Origin: Pyrrhosoma nymphula
Lineage: Eukaryota; Arthropoda; Insecta; Odonata; Coenagrionidae
Length of the DNA: 64,000 nt
Assembly: GCA_963573305.1 (NCBI GenBank)
Contig: OY754332.1
Span: 52,551,559 to 52,615,558 of the forward strand
Direction of reading: 5' to 3'
This document shows, one piece after another, positions 10,727-20,700 of this stretch; position 1 is the first letter of the stretch, and every line of letters begins with the position of its first letter. A program made the translations under genes and the position numbers. The notes beneath the pieces were generated by a model, which made no database searches, was not told the origin of the DNA, and saw nothing but the letters and a program-made list of their open reading frames with translations.

Positions 10727-12010
10727 TGACGGAGCACATGCTGAGTTCGTTAGATTTATTCCAACCTAATCCGCCCATACAGACTAACATTTTAGCAAAA
10801 CGTCTAGTTTCCTACAAACCCATTTCCTCGCTAGATAATGGTTCAGTTATCGAATTTTTGATCAAAGATTCTGGTGACGCGTACAAGGATTTGAACAGTA
10901 TATTCCTAAGACTAAAAGTGAAACTGTGTAAGAAAAATCTCGTAGATTTTGGGGCGAGTGATGGAACTAATCAACCGGGGGTTGTCAACAATATTCTACA
11001 CTTTATTCGAACACTGCAGTGTTTATTTCAATGGAACTTTGGTGACTCCTTCGGAGGATAATTATCAATACAGAAGCTATTTCGAAAACGTGCTCAACTA
11101 TGGTGTGGATGCGAGCAGAACGCACTTGCGTAACGTTGGATGGGAATTGGACATGGGCTCGGATTACAACAAAACTGATTCCTCCAACCCCGGGTACGTG
11201 AAGCGAAAAAGTTGGTTTAAAAACAGCGCGGAAGTCGAGTTACACGGAAATTTACATGTAGACGTTTTCAATCAAACTCAATTGGTGCTCAATGGCGTAG
11301 ACATTGGCATTAGATTAATGCTCTCCAACCCCAACTTCTATCTTATGGAAAAGGACGGTTTGATGAGAATCTTAGATGCCACCCTATACGTCCAACATTT
11401 CGACATCAATCCTTCAATATTAGTTGCGCATAATAAAATATTAGAAAAAACCAATTGCAAATATCATTATAAACGAACGGAGATGAAAACTTTTACGATT
11501 CCCTCTGGGGGGCGAACTTTAAACATAGACAATGCCATCACCGGTAGAATTCCAAACGTTATAATTTTCGCCATGGTAGATAACGAAGCGTATGCAGGTC
11601 ACCTTGAAAAAAATCCGTTTGCGTTATCCCACTATTCGCTAGAAAATTTTTCTCTTTACATTAACGGTGTTCAAACACCCGCTGAAGGACTACAATGTAG
11701 CTTTACCAGTAAAAACTATTGGGCACGTGCTTATGATACTATATTCTCCGGAAGTGGAATAAAACATTACAATAAAGGTAATCAAATAACTTACGATATG
11801 TTTGGCCACGGTTATTTTATGCTCGTATTTGACCTCACACCTGACGATTCCGGGAATGAGGACTATGTTAGTCTTGGAGATAGAGGCGTGGTTAGAATCG
11901 AGGCTAAATTCGATAGAGAATTGGATAAAACCGTGACGTGCTTGCTCTTTGCCGAATACGATGCTAGCTTAGAAATAGATAAAAACAGAAACGTGATCAC
12001 AAATTTTTAG
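10726..12010 (+). pseudogene. mcp: Major capsid protein (hexon-like double jelly roll), one frameshift
   Basis: The protein would build the icosahedral shell. About 428 codons is near the family size, though a little short. The first frame runs from 10726, and the second carries the rest to 12010. The frame change is at about 10998-11006, just before the conserved C-S-V-Y-F-N-G strand. Downstream are the family landmarks: a long strand-rich middle with N-Y-G-V-D, a hydrophobic Asn-Pro-Asn loop and a C-terminal strand with L-L-F-A-E-Y-D. One single-base indel would account for the break. Confidence 0.9.
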
Positions 12011-12017
12011 TATCGAC

Positions 12018-12521
12018 ATGGATAGCGTGCAGATTGATGGGCTATTGCGGGGATATAAAGAGTTTTGCGGAGTCTATCCTTCCGACAAATTACCTCACTC
12101 TCCGAGAAACGGTATATACGTAATAAATTTAGACCCTTCCCACTTGCCTGGGTCTCACTGGGTAGCAGTTTACATAAATGGTCTATTTGTCGAATATTTC
12201 GACTCCTACGGACTAAAACCTTTCGTTGAAAACATATTAGAATTTTTAAAACATTTCGATCTCACTCATAATCGTGTTCAGATACAAAGCTATCATTCTG
12301 ACATTTGTGGAGAATACGTTTGTCTATACGCGCTATCGAAATCACTTGGTCAAACACTACACGAATTCCTAGATCAATTTTATCATACGACTCCTCATCT
12401 GAACGATTGTCGAGCCCTCCGGCTATTTCAACACAACTTCAACGCGTTGAGGGAGAAGAGTACCTGTCACCCCCTAGCTCAACGTTGTTGTTCTAGAATA
12501 AAAAGTGGATACTTTGAGTGA
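12018..12521 (+). CDS. pro: Adenain-like capsid maturation cysteine protease
   Basis: This C5-type cysteine protease (ULP/adenain fold) would cleave capsid and core precursors. The 167-residue length is complete. Visible catalytic residues are His47 (in GSHWV), Asp62 (in EYFDSYG), Gln90 for the oxyanion hole and Cys97 (in DICGEY). The Gln-to-Cys spacing of seven equals that in adenain. It starts eight bases after the major capsid stop. The gene is intact, so it is one of the best-preserved genes of the element. Confidence 0.92.
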   Translation: MDSVQIDGLLRGYKEFCGVYPSDKLPHSPRNGIYVINLDPSHLPGSHWVAVYINGLFVEYFDSYGLKPFVENILEFLKHFDLTHNRVQIQSYHSDICGEYVCLYALSKSLGQTLHEFLDQFYHTTPHLNDCRALRLFQHNFNALREKSTCHPLAQRCCSRIKSGYFE

Positions 12522-12552
12522 AAGTGAACATTAGAGAAAAAACTCCCGAAAT

Positions 12553-13077
12553 ATGCAGATCATCGCAGCGGTGACATTTTCAAAGGGGGGAGTGATAGAG
12601 CTCGCTGCCGTTGACGTGGATTCCAGTCGGATGTTTTGGGGTAGCTTTAAAAAGTATGGGAAGATCGTTGGTGCTGGTAAGAAGCTCAGGTTACATGACC
12701 CGCTAAACTGTGATGATGAGACTAGCTTCGACAATGGTTTCATCTCGCACGTGGAGCTACTGCCGGCATTGGAAACCATCATTGAAGGTGCCACGGCGTT
12801 GTATGCATTTAGCGAAGCTGAATGTGAATTCCTCACAGATCTCACCGGGCGTACCTTCATCTCTATGATAAAAGAGTTGAATTCCCCCTCTCCTGAGAAA
12901 TGCTCCTTCCCCGCCTTCTCCTGTCTCAATCCATGCCATAAATTAAGGAACAGTACGTGCGCATTAAGGGATGCGCATTCCTTGGCGCAGTGGTTTCAGT
13001 ACAATCGTCTAAAGGTGGAAGTCGATCCTTGCCCCTCCATAGATTGCTCCCCTACCCATCCTCCAAAACCTTCATAG
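12553..13077 (+). CDS. Accessory protein, possible RNase H-fold (Maelstrom/ECHC-like), unassigned
   Basis: I do not recognise this 174-residue protein with certainty. The N-terminus is a hydrophobic strand followed by an acidic strand (I-E-L-A-A-V-D-V, about residues 15-22), as in RNase H-fold exonucleases. Near residues 124-140 a Cys, Cys-His and then Cys-Ala-Leu six residues on resemble the conserved Cys-His-Cys of Maelstrom domains. The Asp residues of active DEDD nucleases are not evident. It follows the protease by 31 bases, so it belongs to the Polinton's late cluster. The C-terminus is Pro/Cys-rich and may be frayed. A zinc-binding adaptor is another option. Confidence 0.4.
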   Translation: MQIIAAVTFSKGGVIELAAVDVDSSRMFWGSFKKYGKIVGAGKKLRLHDPLNCDDETSFDNGFISHVELLPALETIIEGATALYAFSEAECEFLTDLTGRTFISMIKELNSPSPEKCSFPAFSCLNPCHKLRNSTCALRDAHSLAQWFQYNRLKVEVDPCPSIDCSPTHPPKPS

Positions 13078-13109
13078 TGACATTATTCAATGTCCAACCA
13101 TCAGTCGAT

Positions 13110-13691
13110 ATGGAACAGTCGCAAGGAGAGGTCGTGACATCTCCTCCGGCTAAGCGGAAGAGACCGGCTAATCGAATTCCTAACTTTACTTCTGACAATA
13201 AGAACATTCTCTTGCAAACCGTGTATAATTTAAATGTGGGAAGAACAAAGAGTGTCTGTGTGGGTTATGATCCCAGTAGAGGCTTTGAACCAGTAGTGCA
13301 ATTTTCTCATGTGAATAAAAAAAGTCTTGTAATTAGTAGCAGTGAATGGACAAATGTTGTAAATAACCAGCATCTAGTGAATGATTATTTTTCCACCGGC
13401 ACAAAACAGCCGCTTTCTGTATCATTTATCTCCTTTGCAAATTTCTTTGGGAAGAGACATTTGTCTATTAAAAAAGACAATAGTTCGTTTAATTTAAATT
13501 TTGAAGAGTGGAATTATTTAAGTACACTGTCCAATTTAATAACAATTATTCTTAATAATATCTCGGTAGAGTGTGAAGTGGTAAAAGAATTTGTTTCCAG
13601 CTTTAAAACTGGAAACTTTGTCAAGCCATTGAAATGTAAATTAGATTTGGAAAGATTGGAATCTGAGATGGTACTCGTAGCGAATGAATGA
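13110..13691 (+). CDS. Accessory protein with possible PC4-like ssDNA-binding segment, unassigned
   Basis: This 193-residue frame starts at the ATG at 13110 (GATATGG). The frame is open further upstream but overlaps the preceding gene there. After a Pro/Lys/Arg-rich N-terminus (about residues 10-22), a segment around residues 50-90 has a strand, a short basic turn, a second strand and then S-x-x-E-W followed by a helix. This layout resembles the PC4/p15 single-stranded-DNA-binding fold. It repeats loosely near residues 105-145. The protein is the last gene of the element and ends just before a strong hairpin. The assignment is inference only. Confidence 0.35.
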   Translation: MEQSQGEVVTSPPAKRKRPANRIPNFTSDNKNILLQTVYNLNVGRTKSVCVGYDPSRGFEPVVQFSHVNKKSLVISSSEWTNVVNNQHLVNDYFSTGTKQPLSVSFISFANFFGKRHLSIKKDNSSFNLNFEEWNYLSTLSNLITIILNNISVECEVVKEFVSSFKTGNFVKPLKCKLDLERLESEMVLVANE

Positions 13692-13694
13692 AAA

Positions 13695-13731
13695 GTAATC
13701 ATAAAGTATAGCCTCGCTATACTCTGATTAC
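13695..13731 (+). terminator. Strong hairpin directly after the last Polinton gene
   Basis: Two perfect 7-bp stems are stacked: GTAATCA (13695-13701) with TGATTAC (13725-13731), and AGTATAG (13705-13711) with CTATACT (13717-13723). They enclose a 5-base loop. It begins three bases after the stop codon. A role in 3'-end formation is inferred; a remnant of a terminal repeat is also possible. Confidence 0.5.
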
Positions 13732-15489
13732 GTGTGTGTGTGAAAAGATGTCCAATTCATATTTGAGCGAGTTGGATATTCTTTTTTGATAATTTGTCAA
13801 ACCCTGGCATCGGTTAACTCCGTGTAATTTGGCAGATTATCGGGACGAGTACTTCTGTAGATTCTGATGACGATTCACTGCAATTGATGTGCAGTGAAGT
13901 AATGTCAGCAGCAAACAAATGCTGTGACATATGGCATTCATAAATAACCAACTCCACTCGCGAGAGATATACTTAAGAGTATATTGTATAAATTCTATAT
14001 GAAAAACGAACTGAAATATACTTCTCAAGGATATTTACACGGGAGATTGGAGCCTATGTTAATTTTGCAATAAAAATTGTTAGAAACTTGGTATACAAAA
14101 ATCTAATTTGTTAATAATAATTTATGATACAAAAATTGTTAGTAATAATAAATTATAATATATATGAAAAACAATAAATTTGTAAAACCCATCCTCTGTG
14201 TTTTTATTTTAAATGAAACCTCCTATCCTCTTTAGTCGCTTCGTCTAAATAATGATAACATTATATGACGTTATTTTTGACAAACGAAGCCTTTCTATCG
14301 ACCTGGGGAAGACAGTTATGTGAGACATGATTGATTAGGGCTGCTAATAAATCATGGCTTACAAACTGTCTTTTCCATTGATACTAATTATTTGATTATT
14401 ATTAGACAATATAGTAGTCATTCCATAAGGTAATGAAAAAAGCCAAATCCGCGTGTATTTCAATACATATATTGACGTAGGTGGGGGAGGGGGGGGCGCG
14501 TGGGTTGTAACCATCAACTCCTCTTTCCATCGCTGTTAATTATTTATCGCAGGCATTGTTATTAAGCGAAATATAAGCTATTATTTGGTAAAAAGCCAAA
14601 TTTTCAGAGGAACCAACCATATTTTGGGAAATTTTTTGAGGTGGGTAGGGGGAGGGGGGAGGGAGAATTACGCATCGTCAACGGGAGATCGTCGGAGTGG
14701 CTCTCCTTGGGTGGGTGGGCAGGTGGAAAAAAGCATGCGGCCTCAAAGGCTGGATATGGAGGGGAAGATTGATCGGCCGGAGTGGCGTCGCAAAGTCAGC
14801 ATTCCTGCATATTAAGTGTTTCAGAAGGCAGTTTTCTCCTCTACTCCCATATAGCTGGACAACGATAATTCAAGAGTCAAATTTATCTCCAAGGAATTGA
14901 ACTTTCTTACCTAAATTTGGCGATGGCAAGTGGTAGTTTTGAGGTATTTCCGAGATAAAAGAATAGCAGCGCATTGGATTTTAGCGAAATTCAAGGTTAG
15001 GAACTGGTATTTACATTCGAAGACCTTCAATGAATATTTTATCAACCAAATGATATCCAAGAATTTGCAATTCCAGATGAAAATCGAGTCATGTTTCAGC
15101 CTACTTGTTACGCATATACGCTGCTACCTATTAATACACTAGGGCAGCCCAACTTCAACACTAACTATAAAAATGTAAAAAATGTACAAACACCATGAAC
15201 ATATTGACGATCAAACATTATTTAATGCTTAAATACTACAAAATAAGATCACGAGTTTAGACAAAGTGAAGTATAAGCACGCGTATTAAAATGAAATAAG
15301 ACGGTCGAATCTTTCTACATGAGTGTTTATCATATCAGAGAATTGATGCAAATAACTACAACAAAAAACCAACAAAGATGCAGTTACAAAGTTTGGAATA
15401 CCGGCATCATGGTTCCCCACAGCTAATTACACTGTCTCGTTATATACAGCTGGATTTTAATTAAACTTATGAACAGATGCTACCAGCAG
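13732..15489. other. AT-rich non-coding stretch after the Polinton
   Basis: A TG run is followed by AT-rich sequence with AATAAA at 14069-14074 and two more AATAAA-like signals by 14180. G-rich tracts occur near 14480-14500 and 14640-14660. The short open frames around 14585-15142 show no domain or codon signal. No right-end Polinton repeat was recognised here. Confidence 0.5.
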
Positions 15490-15705
15490 TTATAGCTTAT
15501 TCTTATTTTCAGTTAGATGCTCAAGATAATATTTTTGATTTTCAACATCCATATTCACTGCCTTGCTTACTATATTCCTTAGCTGCCTCATAAAAAGGTC
15601 GTTTATAAAATAAATAGTAACCATACCGAATAAAGTCCCAAACACTGATTTTATTATCGACCAGTATTTCCTCCGTTCGACTTGCGCTCTCTTTCTCATG
15701 TCCAC
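15490..15705 (-). CDS. Possible small single-pass membrane protein, 71 residues
   Basis: The reading frame is intact from an ATG at 15705. It has a basic N-terminus (about residues 3-13), one hydrophobic stretch (about residues 17-38) and a charged amphipathic C-terminus. This is the layout of small mitochondrial inner-membrane assembly proteins. A TATATAA-like sequence lies about 15 bases upstream and a TCATATAAAG box about 140 bases upstream on the same strand. I cannot name a family. It may be chance, since the frame is short. Confidence 0.35.
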   Translation of the reverse strand: MDMRKRAQVERRKYWSIIKSVFGTLFGMVTIYFINDLFMRQLRNIVSKAVNMDVENQKYYLEHLTENKNKL

Positions 15706-16788
15706 CTATTATATACGCCACTGCTTCAAAAATATTTAAAATACGTTAGACGTGTAACTATGAGTAATTTATTACGTCCCCAGAATAATCTGATTCCAGT
15801 AGTAAACGATCAATGACATTCGATCGACAGCAGTGCTTTGCTTGCTTTATATGACGGACCGGTTACGTAAAAACCCAAGTCCTATTGGCATACGAGTGAA
15901 CATGACGTCGCTATTTTATTCGGGGGTTCTGATAGGCACTAGTGGCTTTCATTTGTAGCAGGCCAGCACATTTCCTTCGCTACGAAGAACATATGCATAG
16001 TAGGTACGGGAAAAAATACAGGTATTCGATACTACCGGGTACCATTTCTATGTCAATCCAGCATCATGTGATAACATGTATGAACGGTTATACCGAAGGT
16101 AATGGTATTGAAAGAACCTCTAGTATTAAATGAAGTGCAACTGCCGTTCTAACCATGAGATTCTACCAGTGTTTTGTGGCAAATCGCAAAACATTTCTAA
16201 TATCACCCAATTCTTGATATAAGTTATTTGAAATTACGAGTGATTATTTTTTGAGTAAAACATTTGTCCACAGAGTTGTATTATTGCCCATTTATTGTTG
16301 ATTTCCCTTGGCGAAATTTGCTCATTTACCCGCAGTTCTAGGAATATGATGAAACTGAAAAAATACAGGAATAATAAATTTAAATAATTTGTATTTAGCT
16401 AATGCAAGTAAGCAATCGCGAAAATTTCGGCATTCCGGGATATTTAGGTCCGTACCGACGGTCTTAAAACTAATATTGCTTTTAAATTAACGTCGGAAAA
16501 GTACTGGTGGCGAGGAAGGGTGAGGCCAGCCAGGAATTTCCTATGCAGAAAGGTCGCTGGAGAATTCTTATCGCTTCTTGGGGTGCACGAGACTCAACTT
16601 GCTTTCTGTTTCGCTGCGGCGTAGAATACCCCGAACCCCACACCAAGTCGCCTATGTTGTTCAGAATTAGCTCCCTTTAAGGTTGTTCACTAGATCGGCT
16701 GAAAGTGTTCCTGCAGGCCATTTCTAAAAACCTTTTCGTAGCTAAACTATAGCTCTGAGACACTTCTAGTTTTCTCTATTTTCTTATA
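15706..16788. other. Non-coding stretch
   Basis: No domain-bearing frame is visible on either strand. A somewhat GC-richer patch occurs at 16500-16640. The 15942-16133 frame looks like chance. Confidence 0.4.
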
Positions 16789-16968
16789 AAAGGATGGATC
16801 TGTACCCCCAGTACGCGATATTGTTCATTTTAAATGACGTTGTTGAGTCCATGTTGAGGAAGAGTAGTGCGTCCACTGACGCTTTTTGTCGTTTTTCAAC
16901 ATGGTTTAGTTCAGTTTTTGATGCCGAAAACCAAAGATATCACGTACTGGGGGTAAAGGTTTATCCTT
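16789..16968. repeat. Imperfect palindromic MITE-like element
   Basis: The outer arms 16789-16821 and 16936-16968 are inverted copies over about 32 bases, including TACCCCCAGTACG and its complement. Inner segments (CATGTTGA and its complement) also pair. The 180-base foldback shape is typical of a MITE. The 89-codon frame 16794-17063 runs through it and is judged spurious. Confidence 0.6.
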
Positions 16969-17049
16969 CATCTTTCCATGAGAAGTATTTACAGCACCTT
17001 ATTTACGAAAATATAGATAAAGGTGTGGAAAATACTAACGCATGTTTCG

Positions 17050-17719
17050 CGTCTTTTCACTAGCGTCACTAAGGCCTGCGGCGGGCTGCCCCCACCACCG
17101 CCGCCTTATACCCCCACGTCCAGCTACTCTCCTCTACGCCGCAGCGTGGAAGGGGTACTCCCCACCCGCCGACCCTCGCAGACTCGCCTCTGTAGGTGAC
17201 GGGGGAACGGACGAGTAGGTGCGGGGAGAACGTGGTTTATGCCGTGAACGCACAGCTGAACTCGCGCCTTGTCGTCTGACGTCGTCAAACAACCAATAAG
17301 AGAAAAAGGAACAACATGATGGCGGCTAGATTGGAAGCTTCTATTGTTTTCAACAATTTATTTATCATGGAGTCGCGCGACGAAAAACCGTCTTTCGGAT
17401 AGAATAGCATTAATTCCGCGGAGCGATTTTCGTGGCATGGGCGGGAGATAGTATGACTGGCGTGGATTCCCTGCAGTGCCCGACACCCCCTCACCAACAG
17501 TCGACTCACAGGGCGGCAGCCATACGCATCCTGCGCTTCCTCACTTACGCGAGTCAGGAGCATCAAGACGGAGCGGAATTGCGACTGCTGCGAGTGTAAA
17601 TCTTGGCTTTGCTGATCCTGTTTCAGAAGTGGAGCAGAAATATTTGTCTGCTGCGTGTATGATAGGAGTACTGCTGTTCCTTATTCGGGAGTGGCGTATT
17701 TTACGTAAAATATCGTGTT
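17050..17719 (+). promoter_or_regulatory. GC/CpG-rich candidate promoter region and 5' UTR of the YqaJ-domain gene
   Basis: 17050-17290 is clearly richer in G, C and CpG than the surrounding AT-rich DNA and lies just upstream of the first exon of the spliced gene. No TATA box is obvious, which fits a CpG-type promoter. Transcription start is not resolved. The open frame 17476-17769 overlaps exon 1 in another frame and is not supported. Confidence 0.35.
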
Positions 17720-20700
17720 ATGGAGGGTTCAGAAGTGTATCGAAAATACCGGTTCCGCAAAGGATATAAACGAAAGAAGAGGACGTATTTCTTTAAAGAG
17801 AGGAAAAAATTAAGACTGAGTACGTATTTCCATACCAACTATTATTGAGTTAGCATGCATTTCACTGTTTCTCCTTGAAATGCATTAAAGTATAAGCTAT
17901 CCTATGTGATAAATTCTGAATAGATAGTGAATCCCAAATTGTTCTATTTGTTAGGTAATACTGAGGAGATAACATCCAAAGAAATTTGTAATGTTTCCCC
18001 AGTGTCCATCGTCAGCTCCGTGGAAGTTGATAAAGAAGGGTATTAATATTTAAAACAGATATATGTAGTACTGGCCTCAAATACATATTCTCTTGCAGAG
18101 GAATGTTGTTTTATGAAAAGTCATTGTTATGATTTATAAATAATAGATAGTATGACCAATTCTCAATTAAATTACTAGATTATACAATTTATCGTAGTTG
18201 ACATTACTATAACAGCGATTTGGAATGCTAACAACATCATATTTATCGTAGAGAGATTATGGAATTGGATTCCTGCGCAAGAGAATTCAATCTTCATTTT
18301 GAACAACAAACGCCAGAAAAAGCTGAGACCGAGACGTAAGAATCTACTTTCATTAGTCTTTTTGGCATATTACGAGATTCAAAGAATTCATCTTTCTACT
18401 AGCTAACGTTATGGAAAAGATACAAATAAATATTTTACGTACATATCCAATATTTTAGGGCTGATGGAGAGACTGATTATCACTGCTCCAGTCAGAGGGA
18501 GGAGGGTGAGCCCGCAGCTTCTAACATGTTCGGAACGTCATTGCCAAAGTAGGTTTTGGTCACAAAAATAAGTACCTAGGTTGTGAGACTTTGTATTACG
18601 CTCTTTATTTTGTAAAAAGGTTTTAATCATTTTATTTGGTATTTAATCTGCTTCCTAACTATTTTACACAGGGCGCGTTCGCCTCGGCCAGGGTGCAGCC
18701 ACTGGCAAGAAGATGAGATTGAGTACTCAATTGCTAATCCACCGGCACTAGAAAAAGATTCCGGGGTAGTTCACTCCAGAAGTCAAGGGCATTTGGAAAA
18801 CATCTCACAATCAGAGTATGTAATTCATGTTAAATTTGACTTCATTCATTCAAGTATTCTACCAGCTGATTGGTAGGTTCTTGGACAGTCCCCATTCTGT
18901 ATCCCAATCTAATAGAAAATTTTCTCGCTTTCCCTCCTAAGGATGGCCCGTTATTAGATCCCTCTTCAATTCTTCATATCTTCTACATCTTCTCATTTCG
19001 TCCGGAATTCCTATCCTCCTCCTTCCTCTTCCACGCTTCCCAAGTGTTCTCCCCTCTATCACTCTCTTCAACATGCCCTCTCCTCTCAAAACCTCCTCCA
19101 TCTATCTCTTCTGCCTTCTCCGAACCTCTGCCACAAGCTTCCTCTCCTCTCCGACCATATCCAATACCTCCTCGTTCGTCTTTCTCGCCATCCAGCTAAC
19201 CTTCTCCATCCTTCTCCAAACCCACATCTCAAACGCCTCAAGTCTACGCACATCCTCCCTTCGCAATGACCAAGTTTCCGACCCATATAGCGCCATGCTC
19301 CATATTAAAGTTTTCACCAGCCTTTCCTTTACGCCATTTCTCAGACCCCCCCCCCTCATCAATTCCGTTATCTTTGAAAATGCTTCTTTAGCGAGCGCAA
19401 TTCTGCATCTGATGTCCCTACCACTAAACCCATTCTCATCCAAAATACTACCCAGATACGTAAGATGCTCGACCTGCTCTATCTTCTGCCCTCCCACCCT
19501 TATATTCAGCCCCGCCTTCTTACTTCTATAAAATCTCATTACTTTCGTTTTCTTGTGATTGATCTTCATCCCATACTTATCGCACTTCACCTCTAATGCA
19601 TTCACCATTGACTGTAACCCCTTGGCCGACTGACTAACCAATGCTTGATCATCTGCAAATCTCACTGATTTTATCAGCTCCTCTCCTACCTTTATTCCTA
19701 CCTCCTCCTCTCCCCTTGCCTCCCATACCATTTCTTCTGAGTACACATTAAAAATCAACGGCGATAGTGGGCACCCTTGCCGCACTCCCCGTCCTATCGT
19801 GGCCCACCCCGATACTCCATTGGCTACCCTAACCTGTGCAGTCTGATTCATATACAAATTTCGAATCAGACGCCTGTCCCTCCAATCGACCCCTGATTGC
19901 TTCAACACTCCCATTAATTTCGTCCATTCCACCCGATCAAACGCCTTCTCGAAATCTACGAATCATGCAAAAACATCCTGCCCATATTCTAGGTTTCTTT
20001 CTACTAGCGTCCTCATCACCGCTATAGCGTCTCGCGTTCCCGTCCCTCTCCTAAACCCGAAGTGGTCGTCACCCAGGTATTCATTTGCCTTCTTCTGTAG
20101 CCTTCTGTTTAGAATCCTCAGGACTACTTTGGCCGCGTGGGATACTAAGCTTATTTTCCTATAGTATTCGGACGTTTTTGCCTTACTCATCTTTGGTATA
20201 GGAATTAGTACAGTCTTCGCGAAGTCTTCCGGCCACACTCCATCCTCATAAATCCTACGAATAAGCGCAAAAAGTTTTCCTCTTCCGTTCTTCCCCATGC
20301 TCTTTAGAAACTCTGCAGGTATGTCATCTATTCCAACCGCCTTATTCCTCTTCATGTCTCGGAGAGCTCTTTCGATTTCGCAGTCTAGGATACATGGTCC
20401 AATGCCATTCTGTCGATATCGTCTTCCCTTTCTATATCTAACCTATTGGGCCTTATTTCTTTACCATAGAGCTCTTCAACGTACTCCTTCCACCTCTCCT
20501 GGATCTTTCTCGGTTCTACGATCATCTTTCCCGTCTTGTCTGTTATCGTTGTAATTTCCCTTCCCTTGTTACCACCCGTCAGTTCCTTTACTTTCCTATA
20601 TAATGCATCTGCTCTTCCCTCTTTTTGGTATTTCTCTAGCGCGTCGATCTGTTCTCTCCACCACGCCTCTCTTGCTTTCTTTGTTTCTCTTCTAAGCCTG

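Larger units (their letters stand above)
1..14100 (+). mobile_element. Polinton/Maverick element, nearly complete, left end possibly outside the window
   Basis: The set of DNA polymerase B, FtsK/HerA-type ATPase, retroviral-type integrase with chromodomain, double jelly-roll major capsid, penton-like minor capsid, pVI-like and pX-like proteins and adenain-like protease defines Polintons (also called Mavericks; adintoviruses are close relatives). All genes are on the + strand between 2531 and 13691. The right limit is uncertain and is set here just after the first AATAAA (14069). No terminal inverted repeat pair was found by eye. Five genes are broken by indels or stops, so this copy cannot be assumed active. 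Confidence 0.93.

Noticed and set aside
16794..17063. 89-codon frame
   Set aside because: It runs through both arms of the palindromic element and has no domain.
17476..17769. 97-codon frame overlapping exon 1 of the YqaJ gene
   Set aside because: The overlapping frame joins in phase to five further exons, while this one does not.
19073..19531. Plus-strand frames over the LINE
   Set aside because: They are antisense shadows of the reverse transcriptase, Ser/Pro/Leu-rich from C/T-rich complement.
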